Below are positions 30,301 through 38,561 of a stretch of 64,000 nt of DNA, in pieces. The position numbers and the translations under genes are program-made. The stretch comes from Nematocida parisii ERTm1 (Eukaryota; Microsporidia). Numbering within the stretch: position 1 is the stretch's first letter; each line of letters opens with the position of its first letter. The stretch covers positions 186,001 through 250,000 of the forward strand of contig NW_013524647.1 in the NCBI RefSeq assembly GCF_000250985.1. Direction: 5' to 3'. The notes beneath the pieces are model-generated. The model saw nothing but the letters and a program-made list of their open reading frames with translations, ran no database searches and was not told the origin of the DNA.

Positions 30301-30391
30301 TCTTGCTGGGATGAAATGCAATGCCTTTCACCCTCTGCGATTCTTCCTTCATTATGCACGGGCACTCCTCCTGCTTCATTCTTTCTTCCAT
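27389..30391 (-). CDS. COP1: coatomer subunit alpha (alpha-COP)
   Basis: About 1000 residues are read from the ATG at 30391; the frame is open further upstream only through a TTG. The N-terminus is the alpha-COP beta-propeller: KGIAFHPSKKILIAGLHSG, then DDCLIRIWD, DDQTIRIWN, DQTIRVWD, DDSTIRIW and DGTLKIWD. Helical repeats follow, and a Cys-rich C-terminal domain (CQICSAW, CKTCACC) that in other species binds epsilon-COP. Alpha-COP is part of the COPI cage for Golgi-to-ER retrograde transport and recognises dilysine tails. The protein is about 200 residues shorter than in yeast or human. An acidic Ser-rich linker lies at about residues 750-800. Confidence 0.93.
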   Translation of the reverse strand: MEERMKQEECPCIMKEESQRVKGIAFHPSKKILIAGLHSGVIQGWNYLYKTKIFELNEHEGPVRVVVFHHLVERFASAGDDCLIRIWDYKSKTVETVFKGHTDYVRSIEFHKHLPWLISTSDDQTIRIWNFQSKKQIACLTGHTHYVMCARFINDKLFASVSLDQTIRVWDYSALVTKSQTSVMDMLGVPEVVLKHIVDGHDRGINWISVQPDGETFATGGDDSTIRIWSVGQDGIQEKDTLQGHHSHISALYYTKSNTLLSNSEDGTLKIWDLKNRKPIKTLTIEGSRYWCLAMDQEENIFAAGHDTGFSIYSIGILYPVYAVYDGILYICKDTELNKIEEGKISKLMSIQKDVHEIFVKEDTTIINSPGKYTVCNGSKARYKGLGFATFIDDRVAVCTDTEISIKELDGRDVVSYSIEADKVFEISGGVLAQKGNSLFRIENGSVLVSALLPDRCLYVRFDQTHIVAVCKNSIVVLDYNLVQISVIDEIVSINSLIVKDGTIFYTTPLHIKFAFMNGEGSSFMSIDEALWIVSVEDTLFTLVAADGSVIEIEVDMIEWKFRKALEDMDMTSIRECIDTGSLIGQASLSCLIRKGFYEEGLNYVEDTGVRLELSIKTKKFDDALKYAKELHSPEVYIKTGRAAINYDIQVAEECFKLAKEFSLLLLLYISSGKLDKIESLLFECTDEMYCAIAAIITGNKETLCKLISLQSSVDSIDVLDTEAEFSTKSDTAVPEVPNEGSSNECIFMSESQDTTTDVDSEDIQSIKELKEVPKISAPSAETGNAKDSSKVFPSLNMERLQRCIKTIPAEIDIEREIKVAKECAANGKVSTGISSFLIAMHSLVNSMNEKGRKSDEEMRSLKSAAEYLQGLFSEKIRKAAQSDKTSISCAIFYASLDLERMHKEKALKAAILTCYKKGNKHYAMELSREIVNNYGCTDERIKILADSHKPMKDAYVIDTSLPFCIDIGEYAEDANQCQICSAWSSSRCKTCACCFISNL

Positions 30392-30787
30392 TCTTGCAAA
30401 ATAATAATTTAATAAATAGATAGTTATATTTGTATTTCTTATCTGAATAGACCAATACTTACCAATAACATAAGAGCTCCGATAAAAACACGCGCGGTGG
30501 GCAGGTTCCACTTTCAGGTTATATCTATACTGATTCAATACTTCCTATACACAGGCTTTTTAGTGTTATAGTTTCTGTACATGGTCTTATTAAATACAAT
30601 ATAAATAATTATAGAATTAGTACATAAATAGAAATGCATCAACCACAATAAACTCATACATTCGGCAGAATTGACATACCAAAGAAAGGCCATAGTGGCA
30701 TGTACAGTATATGAGAATATTAATAAGAAATAGAAATATAGAAGATAGTATGTAAATATCTTTTATTCAAGATACAAAGGGATCTGT
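30392..30787. other. intergenic, no gene recognised
   Basis: About 400 bp between the 5' end of the alpha-COP gene and the 3' end of the coat-protein gene. Nothing recognisable apart from AT-rich promoter-like DNA near 30392-30425. Confidence 0.55.
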
Positions 30788-31819
30788 TTACATGAACAAT
30801 GCAATCATTGGAAGAACTGCAATGGCAACAAGTGCGGACACACCTGCTACTCCGTTCTTCTTCTTAAGATCGGTCTTGCATTTGGCATCCTTCTTTCCAG
30901 ACTTTCCTTTCTTTCCAGACTTTCCTTTCTTTCCAGACTTGCCTTTCTTTCCTTTGCCATCGGCCTCCTTGGTCTTCTCGTCCTTCTTAAGCTGTGCTAC
31001 AGTGATACCTGCTGCAGATGCCTCTGCTGCGGCTATCTCTTCTTTAGTAAGGGATGGAAGTGGAGTGATTGTGGCTGCTGAAAAGTCAAGCTCATGCATG
31101 CTGACCTCACCCAGGCTTATTGGGGCTGGTGCAGAGATGGCTGGAACAGAAGCATTGTTTAATGGGTATGTGTGGTCACCAAGGGTAATGGTGGTTGGCT
31201 GCATGTTAACAGGAACACTTCCATTAAGAAGAATAGAGATTGGCTCTGTTGCTTCGTTGGAAACAAATGATTCAGTGACTTGCTGTGCAACAGTTGCATT
31301 GTTTTGGCTGAATGCGCATGTTGGTGCATGGACAGTTGGGTCTGAGTATACTGGTGCAATCTGGCTGTAAACCTCTGGGTAGCTGTTGGACACTTGAGCT
31401 ACTGGCTGAGGAGTATTGAAATATCCTGTAGACATCTCATATGCATCAGCTACTGGGTATGGCTGGTATGTCTGATTGTATGCATTTCCTGATATTGCAC
31501 CTGGGTATGCTTGGAATACATCTTCACTTGGGTATGCACCTCCTCCAATTGCTGGAACATTGGATTCCATTGAAATGCCACATCTTCCAGTGTTACACCC
31601 TGCAACTACATCGCTGTCTGCAAACTGGTTTTGGTTTCCACCATAGTAGTATGAGTCATCCAGAGTTTCAAATCCTCTGCCGGTTCCTCCGCATCTGTTG
31701 TTACCATTGTACATGTCTGCTCCATTGAAGTAGTCAAAGTCTCCATACATTGCACATTTAACCACGGCAACCTGTGCCACAACTGCTAGTGTCTTTCTGA
31801 TTGTTCCTTGAATTTTCAT
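30788..31819 (-). CDS. secreted, probably GPI-anchored coat protein with Lys-Gly-Ser repeats
   Basis: About 343 residues from ATG 31819. The N-terminus reads as a signal peptide (TLAVVAQVAVVKCA). The body is rich in Tyr, Asn, Gly, Pro and Ser with scattered cysteines. Near the C-terminus three KKGKSG units (an 18-bp DNA repeat at about 30892-30950) precede a final hydrophobic run (VAGVSALVAIAVLPMIALFM) suited to a GPI attachment signal. Codon use is richer in C-ending codons than in its neighbours, suggesting high expression. A spore-wall or polar-tube role is likely by analogy with lysine-rich microsporidian coat proteins, but no orthologue is recognised. Confidence 0.65.
   Translation of the reverse strand: MKIQGTIRKTLAVVAQVAVVKCAMYGDFDYFNGADMYNGNNRCGGTGRGFETLDDSYYYGGNQNQFADSDVVAGCNTGRCGISMESNVPAIGGGAYPSEDVFQAYPGAISGNAYNQTYQPYPVADAYEMSTGYFNTPQPVAQVSNSYPEVYSQIAPVYSDPTVHAPTCAFSQNNATVAQQVTESFVSNEATEPISILLNGSVPVNMQPTTITLGDHTYPLNNASVPAISAPAPISLGEVSMHELDFSAATITPLPSLTKEEIAAAEASAAGITVAQLKKDEKTKEADGKGKKGKSGKKGKSGKKGKSGKKDAKCKTDLKKKNGVAGVSALVAIAVLPMIALFM
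30892..30950 (-). repeat. 18-bp coding tandem repeat, three copies
   Basis: TTTCCAGACTTTCCTTTC-type units repeat three times, the last with one change, encoding KKGKSG steps in the coat-like protein. Confidence 0.75.
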
Positions 31820-32378
31820 TGTGTTGATAAGTTTCAATCGTATTTAAAATTTTTAGATCTTTTTGGATAATTCTAGATCTTGTCCCATTCAGGTAATGTT
31901 TTGACATTTAGATCGGTCTTTTCTTGACCATCATGCCTGTTTATTAATTAAGTGATTTTAGATTGGCCTATTGTTCTTATATTTTCAGTCTAATTATTAC
32001 TTGTGTGCAATATGAAAATAAGACCCCGGCCATTTGGGCCCATTGTCTGTAAATTAATAATTAATTATACGCCTAATTAAGACTGAGGAGCATATACCAT
32101 ACGAAAATCCTTTATATAAACAGCTAATTAATAAACAAAAGTAGTTCATCTAATAAACACAGTAAATACTACACATCGTGTGAATCCAAATCAGTTTGAA
32201 TAATACATTAGCTTTACACTGGGTTTTTAAAATACTAATAAATAGCTAGTAGTTGAATAATATAGTACAATTAATCACTAAGAATTGTACACTAAATTAA
32301 TTTTATTTTCTTATAGGATTGTGGAATCCAGCTGTATTTATGTTTAATTATGCAGTGCGCGCATAGAGAATGTTTCTT
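31820..32378. other. intergenic upstream of the coat-protein gene
   Basis: About 560 bp. The proximal part holds AGATC-type repeats (listed separately). Around 32023-32043 a GC-rich inverted stretch (GGCCATTTGGGCCC) stands out. No gene seen. Confidence 0.55.
31851..31917 (-). promoter_or_regulatory. repeated AGATC elements upstream of the coat-protein gene
   Basis: TTTTAGATCT, TTCTAGATCT and TTTAGATCGG occur within about 65 bp, starting some 30 bp before the ATG at 31819; TTTTAGATTGG follows near 31958. A TATA-like TATTTAAAAT lies between ATG and repeats. They could be binding sites for a stage-specific factor; this is inference. Confidence 0.35.
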
Positions 32379-32912
32379 CTAAATTGTATTCACTGTATTA
32401 AAGTCATGCATGCTTAAGTTATTCTTATACGGAGGCAGAGTATCTGGTAAGTACTCCAGCACCTGAATGTTTACAGAATCTTCAATGAACACTCCTGTTG
32501 CTGTGTATGCATATATGATTAAGTCTGCACATCCATACAATCTTATCTGCTGTGCCATTATATATAGTATTGAATTTCTTGTCTGGGATATGTGCGTAGA
32601 GTGCGCAGTTCTTAAATGCAGTGTGCATTCAGTAATATTTGCTATACGGGCAGTGTCATATTCTTCTTCTATGTTTAACTCCTTTTTGTCTACATTCTCC
32701 AGTCTCAGTACTTTGTCTATTCTTTTCTGTGTGTTCTCCATTGTAAGTATTCTGCTCACTTGAACCTCCTTGCTTACTGCAGGTATTGGGTTTATTTTTA
32801 AAGATGCCTCCAACTCTCTAATCTTTTCTTTAATCAGCCCCTTTTCGTATTTGCTTTTGGCAATTTCTAGCTCTTTATACGATTTAAGAAGACTCTCCAG
32901 TGTGCTTGGCAT
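32379..32912 (-). CDS. tubulin-folding cofactor C-like protein
   Basis: The 177-residue protein starts at ATG 32912. An N-terminal helical region of about 80 residues is followed by a C-terminal beta-helix resembling the TBCC domain, with QQIRLYGCADLIIYAYT corresponding to the QLRxHxxxNxxIY signature, then VFIEDSVNIQVLEY. In TBCC/RP2 proteins an arginine in the QxR motif acts as the tubulin GTPase-activating finger; Arg is kept here. Cofactor C completes tubulin heterodimer release. The protein is little more than half the length of human TBCC (346 aa), so this is a minimal version. Confidence 0.75.
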   Translation of the reverse strand: MPSTLESLLKSYKELEIAKSKYEKGLIKEKIRELEASLKINPIPAVSKEVQVSRILTMENTQKRIDKVLRLENVDKKELNIEEEYDTARIANITECTLHLRTAHSTHISQTRNSILYIMAQQIRLYGCADLIIYAYTATGVFIEDSVNIQVLEYLPDTLPPYKNNLSMHDFNTVNTI

Positions 32913-32982
32913 AATAAAAAAGAGTGCTACCGCGGAATAAATAATTTCTCTAGAATTATCATAAAATTAAGGCTGCGCGCAT

Positions 32983-33201
32983 TTATTTCCTTATCTCTTC
33001 TGTGTACATTAACGTATGCTCACACTTCTCTTCATCTCTTACCGGAAGAATATTTACATTTTCACTTTTGTAAGGGAAATCTATAAGAGGAAAGCACCGA
33101 CTGTCTTCCTTAATAAAACAGCTGTCAGCAGAAGAGGAACTCCAGTTGGTTGGGGTGGCTGTATTATCCATAATAGATATCTCAGGAGCAGAATCATTCA
33201 T
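32983..33201 (-). CDS. small acidic protein or shifted end of the upstream gene
   Basis: 72 residues from ATG 33201; the frame opens at a GTG at 33225. No hydrophobic segment; Ser/Asp/Glu-rich. The ATG lies 5 nt after the stop of the gene at 33207-33722 on the same strand. It may be a separate gene or the continuation of that gene in another frame. A TGA sits two codons before the GTG, so any shift must occur in the last few codons of the upstream frame. Confidence 0.4.
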   Translation of the reverse strand: MNDSAPEISIMDNTATPTNWSSSSADSCFIKEDSRCFPLIDFPYKSENVNILPVRDEEKCEHTLMYTEEIRK

Positions 33202-33206
33202 AGTGT

Positions 33207-33722
33207 CTAATAATGGATGGCCCACATATCACTGCTGTATACATAATCACTCCTAGATAGAGATACAGCAGTCTGCTCACTGGAATTTTGCACTGCTTCT
33301 TCTGAGACTTCTTTTTCTTCTAATAACCGATACGACTGGTAGGAAGAGTAGTAGTCAACTGGTGCTGGTATGTTAAAAGAGTGCTGCAGCAGAGCACAGT
33401 CCACATACCCATTTGGTGTACAAATCACAGAAGACATCATTTCGTTCTCAAGGGCCTGGTAGCACTGCCTATACAGTGTGTTTGGCTGATCTAATCCAAG
33501 CTCATTGTATAAATCAAAGAACATAGCATTACACACAGTTGGTTTAGTTGATATGCCAAACCCGTTATTCGGCCTGACGACTTTCATGTATTCAATCTTT
33601 TTGGGCCTTCCATGCCTAATAGCATATGCTTCTTTGCTGTACCTATAAATCTTTCCTTTTATTTTTTTTGAAGCGCCCTCAGCTCTTCTCTCAGCCTTTC
33701 TTTTCTTTCTTTCACAAATCAT
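33207..33722 (-). CDS. basic-headed protein, unknown
   Basis: The 171-residue protein starts at ATG 33722. The first 45 residues are highly basic (ERKKRKAERR, then RHGRPKKIEY) and suit a nuclear-localisation or nucleic-acid-binding role. The rest is neutral with no membrane segment, and the C-terminus is rich in Ser, Tyr and Glu. I do not recognise a family. A 72-aa frame follows after 5 nt. Confidence 0.6.
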   Translation of the reverse strand: MICERKKRKAERRAEGASKKIKGKIYRYSKEAYAIRHGRPKKIEYMKVVRPNNGFGISTKPTVCNAMFFDLYNELGLDQPNTLYRQCYQALENEMMSSVICTPNGYVDCALLQHSFNIPAPVDYYSSYQSYRLLEEKEVSEEAVQNSSEQTAVSLSRSDYVYSSDMWAIHY

Positions 33723-34158
33723 TTAAATTTTGATATCAATCTGCATTCTATTTATGAGTTGTCTAAGCTTATTTTATTAATATCTTTATTCTATTGAAAT
33801 GACAGTTAAATATATGTTAGTCTGGTATTTATTTAATTTCGGATTTTCAAAAATAAGAAGGAAATATCAGAAAGTCAGAGAAGATTTAATCCTTACAGTA
33901 TATAGAGTATTAGCCTATTATGTACTAATATTGGTCTAACAGTAGAACAAATGGCTAGTTATATCTATTCCCTTGCATTGTATAAGAATATTGGCCTTAT
34001 TATACGCATTCTTGGCACTGCTATGATATTTTTCTTATTATATATTGGTATACGTCTAAAATGTTTTAAAATAGTTCACAAAAGCTTTTTAGGTCTTTAA
34101 TTTATAAGACATTTTTGGGCTATTTTTGGAGTCTTGTGATTTTAAGACGAAAGACTTG
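33723..34158. other. intergenic, no gene recognised
   Basis: About 435 bp. Only short AT-rich frames; no supported feature. Confidence 0.6.
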
Positions 34159-35142
34159 TTACACATTAAGTGATTTAAATGCAGGGCCATCCAATAACCT
34201 AACCTTTTGGTCAATTTCCTTTTCTTGTTTTTCAAGAAGACCCAGCCGTTCTTTGAGATTCCCAGCAATAATACACTCAATTTCCTTGACTAATTCTTTG
34301 TCTGCCTCCTCTAAGCATGGATCGCTAAGTTCTGGTGCACTTTTTTTCCATTCTTGGTAGAACTGTGCGGTATTATTTTTCAAATCTATGAGGTTAACTG
34401 TAAGCAGCAGCTGCGTCAGTATATTTAAGTCTGACACAGCAGGATTCTCTGCATTGATTATTCCCCATGCGTACTCCCTTCCTCTGACAAGCTCCCCATT
34501 CACACTTACAAATGTAGTGCTGGCAACCACGGATAGCACTGATATTCCTTCTGGTATTAGATCAGACACTTTTATTCCCTGCATTTTTAACTGGGTGCTG
34601 ATCTTTTCTTGGTATGCCTCCAGTTCGTGTACTGTGAATATATCTCTTTTTGGGATTATTGGGAATGTGTTTGTAAGCTCTGACAAAACTTGAATTATTT
34701 GTATGTCCTCCTTTTTGAATGAAAATGGAGAAATAAGAAAAAGAGCAGCATGCATCCGCGGATCTTCCTTTCTTTCTCTTCTGAGACCTATGTTGTTTTT
34801 ATTGTAGATAGTGTTTCTTTCTACCAGGAAGTTTTTTATATATTCGTGGTCCTTTCCCTGATACAAGAAAATTGTTAGTTTTAATGTTATTTTGTTGGAC
34901 TGTAAAATAGCTGAATACTCAACTAAATCGGAAGAATGCGTGTGTACTTTTGCAGGGAATACTGTAAGATTGTAAATCGAAGAGATCAGAGTCTTCGCAC
35001 CAAGGCCCCTTTCGGCTGCCACAAATAGATTAAACTCAATCCCTCGCTGCAGAGTCTTCTTTAGTATTTGAGATGAAATACAGCCTATGCCTATTTCATT
35101 TTTAAGAATGCACTCGTCAATTACCTTTCCTTCAATCTTCAT
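34159..35142 (-). CDS. septin with decayed GTP-binding motifs
   Basis: The 327-residue protein keeps the septin layout: GIEFNLFVAAERGL at the P-loop position, FPIIPKRDIFTVHELEAYQ where septins have the AKAD motif, and the septin unique element VNGELVRGREYAWGIINAENP. It ends in a helical tail with EKEIDQK character. The P-loop region (residues 42-51, AAERGLGAKT) does not fit GxxxxGKS/T, since the Lys position is Ala. The AKAD motif is changed to PKRD. Septins form filaments at membranes and division sites; this one may be a non-hydrolysing filament partner. The fold assignment is strong, loss of nucleotide binding is inference. Confidence 0.85.
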   Translation of the reverse strand: MKIEGKVIDECILKNEIGIGCISSQILKKTLQRGIEFNLFVAAERGLGAKTLISSIYNLTVFPAKVHTHSSDLVEYSAILQSNKITLKLTIFLYQGKDHEYIKNFLVERNTIYNKNNIGLRRERKEDPRMHAALFLISPFSFKKEDIQIIQVLSELTNTFPIIPKRDIFTVHELEAYQEKISTQLKMQGIKVSDLIPEGISVLSVVASTTFVSVNGELVRGREYAWGIINAENPAVSDLNILTQLLLTVNLIDLKNNTAQFYQEWKKSAPELSDPCLEEADKELVKEIECIIAGNLKERLGLLEKQEKEIDQKVRLLDGPAFKSLNV

Positions 35143-35261
35143 GGAATAACAAATAGACTGTTTATTTATTTATATTACAGTGTCTGATAAATGCTAGCTG
35201 GAAACATTCTCGGATATTGTATATATAATCTGCCATTTATTTTAAAATACTTTTTATAGCA

Positions 35262-36176
35262 ATGGCCAAATGGGAACTTAACAAGGCACAAAAGGGTCAG
35301 AAAGAGAAGCTTATAAATCTATTGCAAGCTGACTATTCTGCATTTATATCACAGGCAATTAAGATAAAAGTGCCACACTCCTCTGCGCATAATCCAAAAT
35401 TCAGATTTTCTGATGTTCATTCGTACAATTATGGTGATTTAAAAAGAAAATACAGTGTAGATGGCGAGGTAAATGCATCCTTAATAGAAAATCCAGACGG
35501 GCTTAATTTCATTGCCATGGAATATCCAACAGCAGGAACAATCAACGCAGCGAATGAGCTATTACAGAAATCTAAGTGTGGTCTAGTTATTTCACTAATT
35601 GGAGATCACCCGCCCTGGGAAAGTGACTTTCTGGATATATCTTACACCTGTGACAAAGTGTTCTCGCCAGAAGAGTTTATATCATACGCGATTGAAAACA
35701 AAGCAGATATAAATAGTATATCGGCATACTATGCAGATATGCATGGAATAATAAAAGAAGAAAATGGCAACTTTTTAATAGAAAAACATACATCCCGCAA
35801 TAGTCTCTCAGATATTATATTCAGAATAAAATGCATGTGCTGGATAGACAAGACTCCACCCACAGGCAATCTAGTAAAAACCCTCGATATTCTGAAGAGT
35901 GTTTGGGAGTCAATGCATTTATCTTCTGGCCCAGTTACTGTGCATTGTTTAGCTGGCGTAGGAAGGACGGGTACATTTATTTTCTACAACATGTTTAGAA
36001 CTGCCATCATGAATGCAGGTGGCGCTGCCATAGGTGAAGCAGAAAAAATATCTCTCTTTGTTGAGTTGTTCCTGTATTTACGGAGCAAACGAACATGGAT
36101 GGTTGAAAACAAAGATCAGTTAATGTTCCTTTACAAATTGCTAATCGACAAGAACAAAAAGAATTTTGATGCCTAA
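35262..36176 (+). CDS. protein tyrosine phosphatase, classical type
   Basis: The 304-residue protein has the signature loop HCLAGVGRTGT, giving catalytic Cys229 and Arg235. Upstream are NPKFRFSDV (substrate-loop region) and VNASLI. WID (194-196) stands where most enzymes have WPD, keeping the acid Asp196 but not the proline. The final helix RTWMVENKDQLMFLY matches the R..MV....QY.F.Y block of classical PTPs. It should hydrolyse phosphotyrosine in the cytosol. The usual pTyr-recognition loop is diverged, so substrate specificity is uncertain. No membrane segment. Confidence 0.85.
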   Translation: MAKWELNKAQKGQKEKLINLLQADYSAFISQAIKIKVPHSSAHNPKFRFSDVHSYNYGDLKRKYSVDGEVNASLIENPDGLNFIAMEYPTAGTINAANELLQKSKCGLVISLIGDHPPWESDFLDISYTCDKVFSPEEFISYAIENKADINSISAYYADMHGIIKEENGNFLIEKHTSRNSLSDIIFRIKCMCWIDKTPPTGNLVKTLDILKSVWESMHLSSGPVTVHCLAGVGRTGTFIFYNMFRTAIMNAGGAAIGEAEKISLFVELFLYLRSKRTWMVENKDQLMFLYKLLIDKNKKNFDA

Positions 36177-36533
36177 TCTTAAAATATCAGAATAAAGGTG
36201 TCTCTAGTATAAGATACAGAAGATGCATAGAAATTATAACAAAACGCTTTCTATAGTTTATTATATACATAATATACCGAAATACACTCTGAAATGTTTT
36301 GAATACCAGAATGAAGGCAGAAGAATGAACAATAAATAAAATATACCCAAAAATTGATATGCACTGCTTAAACTGTGTTATATACAAAGTTCTCATCAGT
36401 AAATTGCCTAATCCATATTTGATGCATCTATATTATATACCACTGCATATGGTTAGTTATATTAGGAGTAAGATCATGCATTAAGTAATACATATAGAAT
36501 CTATTAGAGTAATTGTGTATAATGAATTCTGAG
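36177..36533. other. intergenic between convergent genes
   Basis: About 360 bp; AT-rich with no supported feature. Confidence 0.6.
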
Positions 36534-38003
36534 CTACTTCTTTATATTTCTACTCTCTTGATGTGCACTTACCATTTTAAAGTATCCTTCTTTTTCTTCA
36601 CTCTCCCAGGTAGTTCTCTTTGTTAAGAACTCAATAATTCTCTTTTTATCATATGGCTTTGGATGCAGATTTTCAATATATACCTTGAACTCTCTGTCCG
36701 CATACACTCTTTGTACCTGCAGTAGTCTAGGAATATCTTCACTTATGTCCTTGCCAAGTACATGTGAGACAGTATCACAGATTACATCTATGTTTATCTT
36801 ATATACTTCTTCTTTTTTCTCTATTTGAGAGCCCGCTGTTTCTCTATACCTCTGAATAATCTGCTTGGCTTTTGCTGGCCCTACTCCCGATACACCCGGC
36901 ACATAGTCATTCCCTAATAACCACGCCAGTATGTGCAGCTCTGTTTGTGTATACTCAACAGTATCTTTTTCTGCAAATACTTTGGGAAGAAGCGCCCTTT
37001 TAAATACGTGCCTAAATACAGGCTTAGTGCTAAAAATCAGCATGTCGCTGTCTTCTGTTATTACACCGTCTGTGTTTAGAACCTTTTCAAGGCTTTTATA
37101 CACATTGTCTGACTCACTTGGTGCTATTGCGTACTTTATAGAGAATGCATCAAAGATATCTACAATTATTCTGTACGACAAAGGAAGAGTGTCCTTGTCC
37201 ACTGCTTCTCTGCTTAGCATAGTGTCTTCTTTTGGTAGGTCATACATCTTAAGTTCTCTTTGGTACTCTGTTTGTTCATTTGGTATAATCACTGAATGAA
37301 TAGATGCTGGCTTTTTTTCATCTCTGCCTATGCAGCTTTTTTTCTTGGATATTGAACTTTCTTCTGCATTTATTACTTCTTGCTGCTTATATAGAATACT
37401 TTTCATTTGGTCGATATGATCAGATACCTCTTTAAAAGGATCCGCCTCTTTGCTCGATTCTTCTTCTTTTTGAAGTAATGCAGACTGTAAGTTCAAATTA
37501 AAAAGAAGACTGCTATCCCCGTGCATTCTCTTTGTTTTACTTACAGACTTCAAGTACTTATACCGAGCATATACTTTTTGAACCTGATACTGTGAAAAGT
37601 CACGGTCACTTAACTTTTGGCTTGGGTTGCTCTCTACATCCTCTTCTAGATATTTACTTTCTTCATTCTCGGTTTCTCGCTGAAGTTCTTCTGTCTCCGT
37701 ATACTTATGGGTTATTTGCACTTGCGGCTGTTTATCATCCTGCCCAGCTATATAAACACCTTCTCTTCTTTGCCTCTTCTTAAATAGTGGCCTTTTCCCA
37801 TCAAATACAAATATTGGGTCTATTCCGAGTGTAATTAATTTATGGATGATTTTCAGCGTATACTCTGTTATAAATACAATATTGCTATTGCAAATGCACG
37901 GAAAGAGTGCAAGATTGCCGTCTACACACATTGTCAGACCATTTAATTCCCTTAGCTCAAGTGTTCTTCCACTTAACATCTTCCATATGCTCTTTATTCC
38001 CAT
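36534..38003 (-). CDS. RAD2: Rad2/XPG-class structure-specific nuclease
   Basis: About 489 residues from ATG 38003, chosen because family members begin with a MGxxxLW motif and this start gives MGIKSIWKML. The N-domain holds VDGN (Asp28) and FVFDG (Asp68). A spacer of about 200 charged residues separates it from the I-domain with APSESD (Glu297, Asp299 in place of Glu), TEDSD (Asp318, Asp320) and LLGNDYVPGVSGVGPAKA (Asp366). The long spacer points to Rad2/XPG rather than FEN1 or Exo1. XPG makes the 3' incision in nucleotide excision repair. It is about half the size of yeast Rad2 (1031 aa). Confidence 0.85.
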   Translation of the reverse strand: MGIKSIWKMLSGRTLELRELNGLTMCVDGNLALFPCICNSNIVFITEYTLKIIHKLITLGIDPIFVFDGKRPLFKKRQRREGVYIAGQDDKQPQVQITHKYTETEELQRETENEESKYLEEDVESNPSQKLSDRDFSQYQVQKVYARYKYLKSVSKTKRMHGDSSLLFNLNLQSALLQKEEESSKEADPFKEVSDHIDQMKSILYKQQEVINAEESSISKKKSCIGRDEKKPASIHSVIIPNEQTEYQRELKMYDLPKEDTMLSREAVDKDTLPLSYRIIVDIFDAFSIKYAIAPSESDNVYKSLEKVLNTDGVITEDSDMLIFSTKPVFRHVFKRALLPKVFAEKDTVEYTQTELHILAWLLGNDYVPGVSGVGPAKAKQIIQRYRETAGSQIEKKEEVYKINIDVICDTVSHVLGKDISEDIPRLLQVQRVYADREFKVYIENLHPKPYDKKRIIEFLTKRTTWESEEKEGYFKMVSAHQESRNIKK

Positions 38004-38561
38004 TCTTTCTAATACTGTATTACTACTAAAAGTTTTATTTTTCATCTCCTATTTATACTCCTAAATAGTATTCCTACATAATTACTCTCTAAGCCTTCCA
38101 TATATACGCTTTGTTGTTTCTTTGTTAAATGCTTATTCTCTATTTTGGTTTATTTTTACTTCTAAAAAGTAGAATTCAGCTTTTCTGTATTTATTTCTGA
38201 ATATGTACAGGTTTTATTTTATAAAATTATTTAAATACATAACCCGAAATATATATGCCTAAAGAATATCATTAAAATCCCACATAACAAACACTCCTAT
38301 AAATCCATACGCAAAATATAATCCAAATCTACTTCATTTCATTTTTATTTATACTTCTCGCTGTTCTATGATATAATAAAGCAACAAAAGAACACATTGG
38401 TAATATATAAACACAATCAATACAACTGGTGCGCATGCAACTTCTACCCGAAACACATGATAGTTCTCGATTTAATTTCTATGCTATATTTATTTAAGTC
38501 TTTTAGGTTATTACAGTAATTATAAACAATACTATAAATATATTTGGGTGAGTTTATTAAT
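38004..38561. other. intergenic, no gene recognised
   Basis: About 560 bp upstream of RAD2 and downstream of RPE1. No supported feature. Confidence 0.6.
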
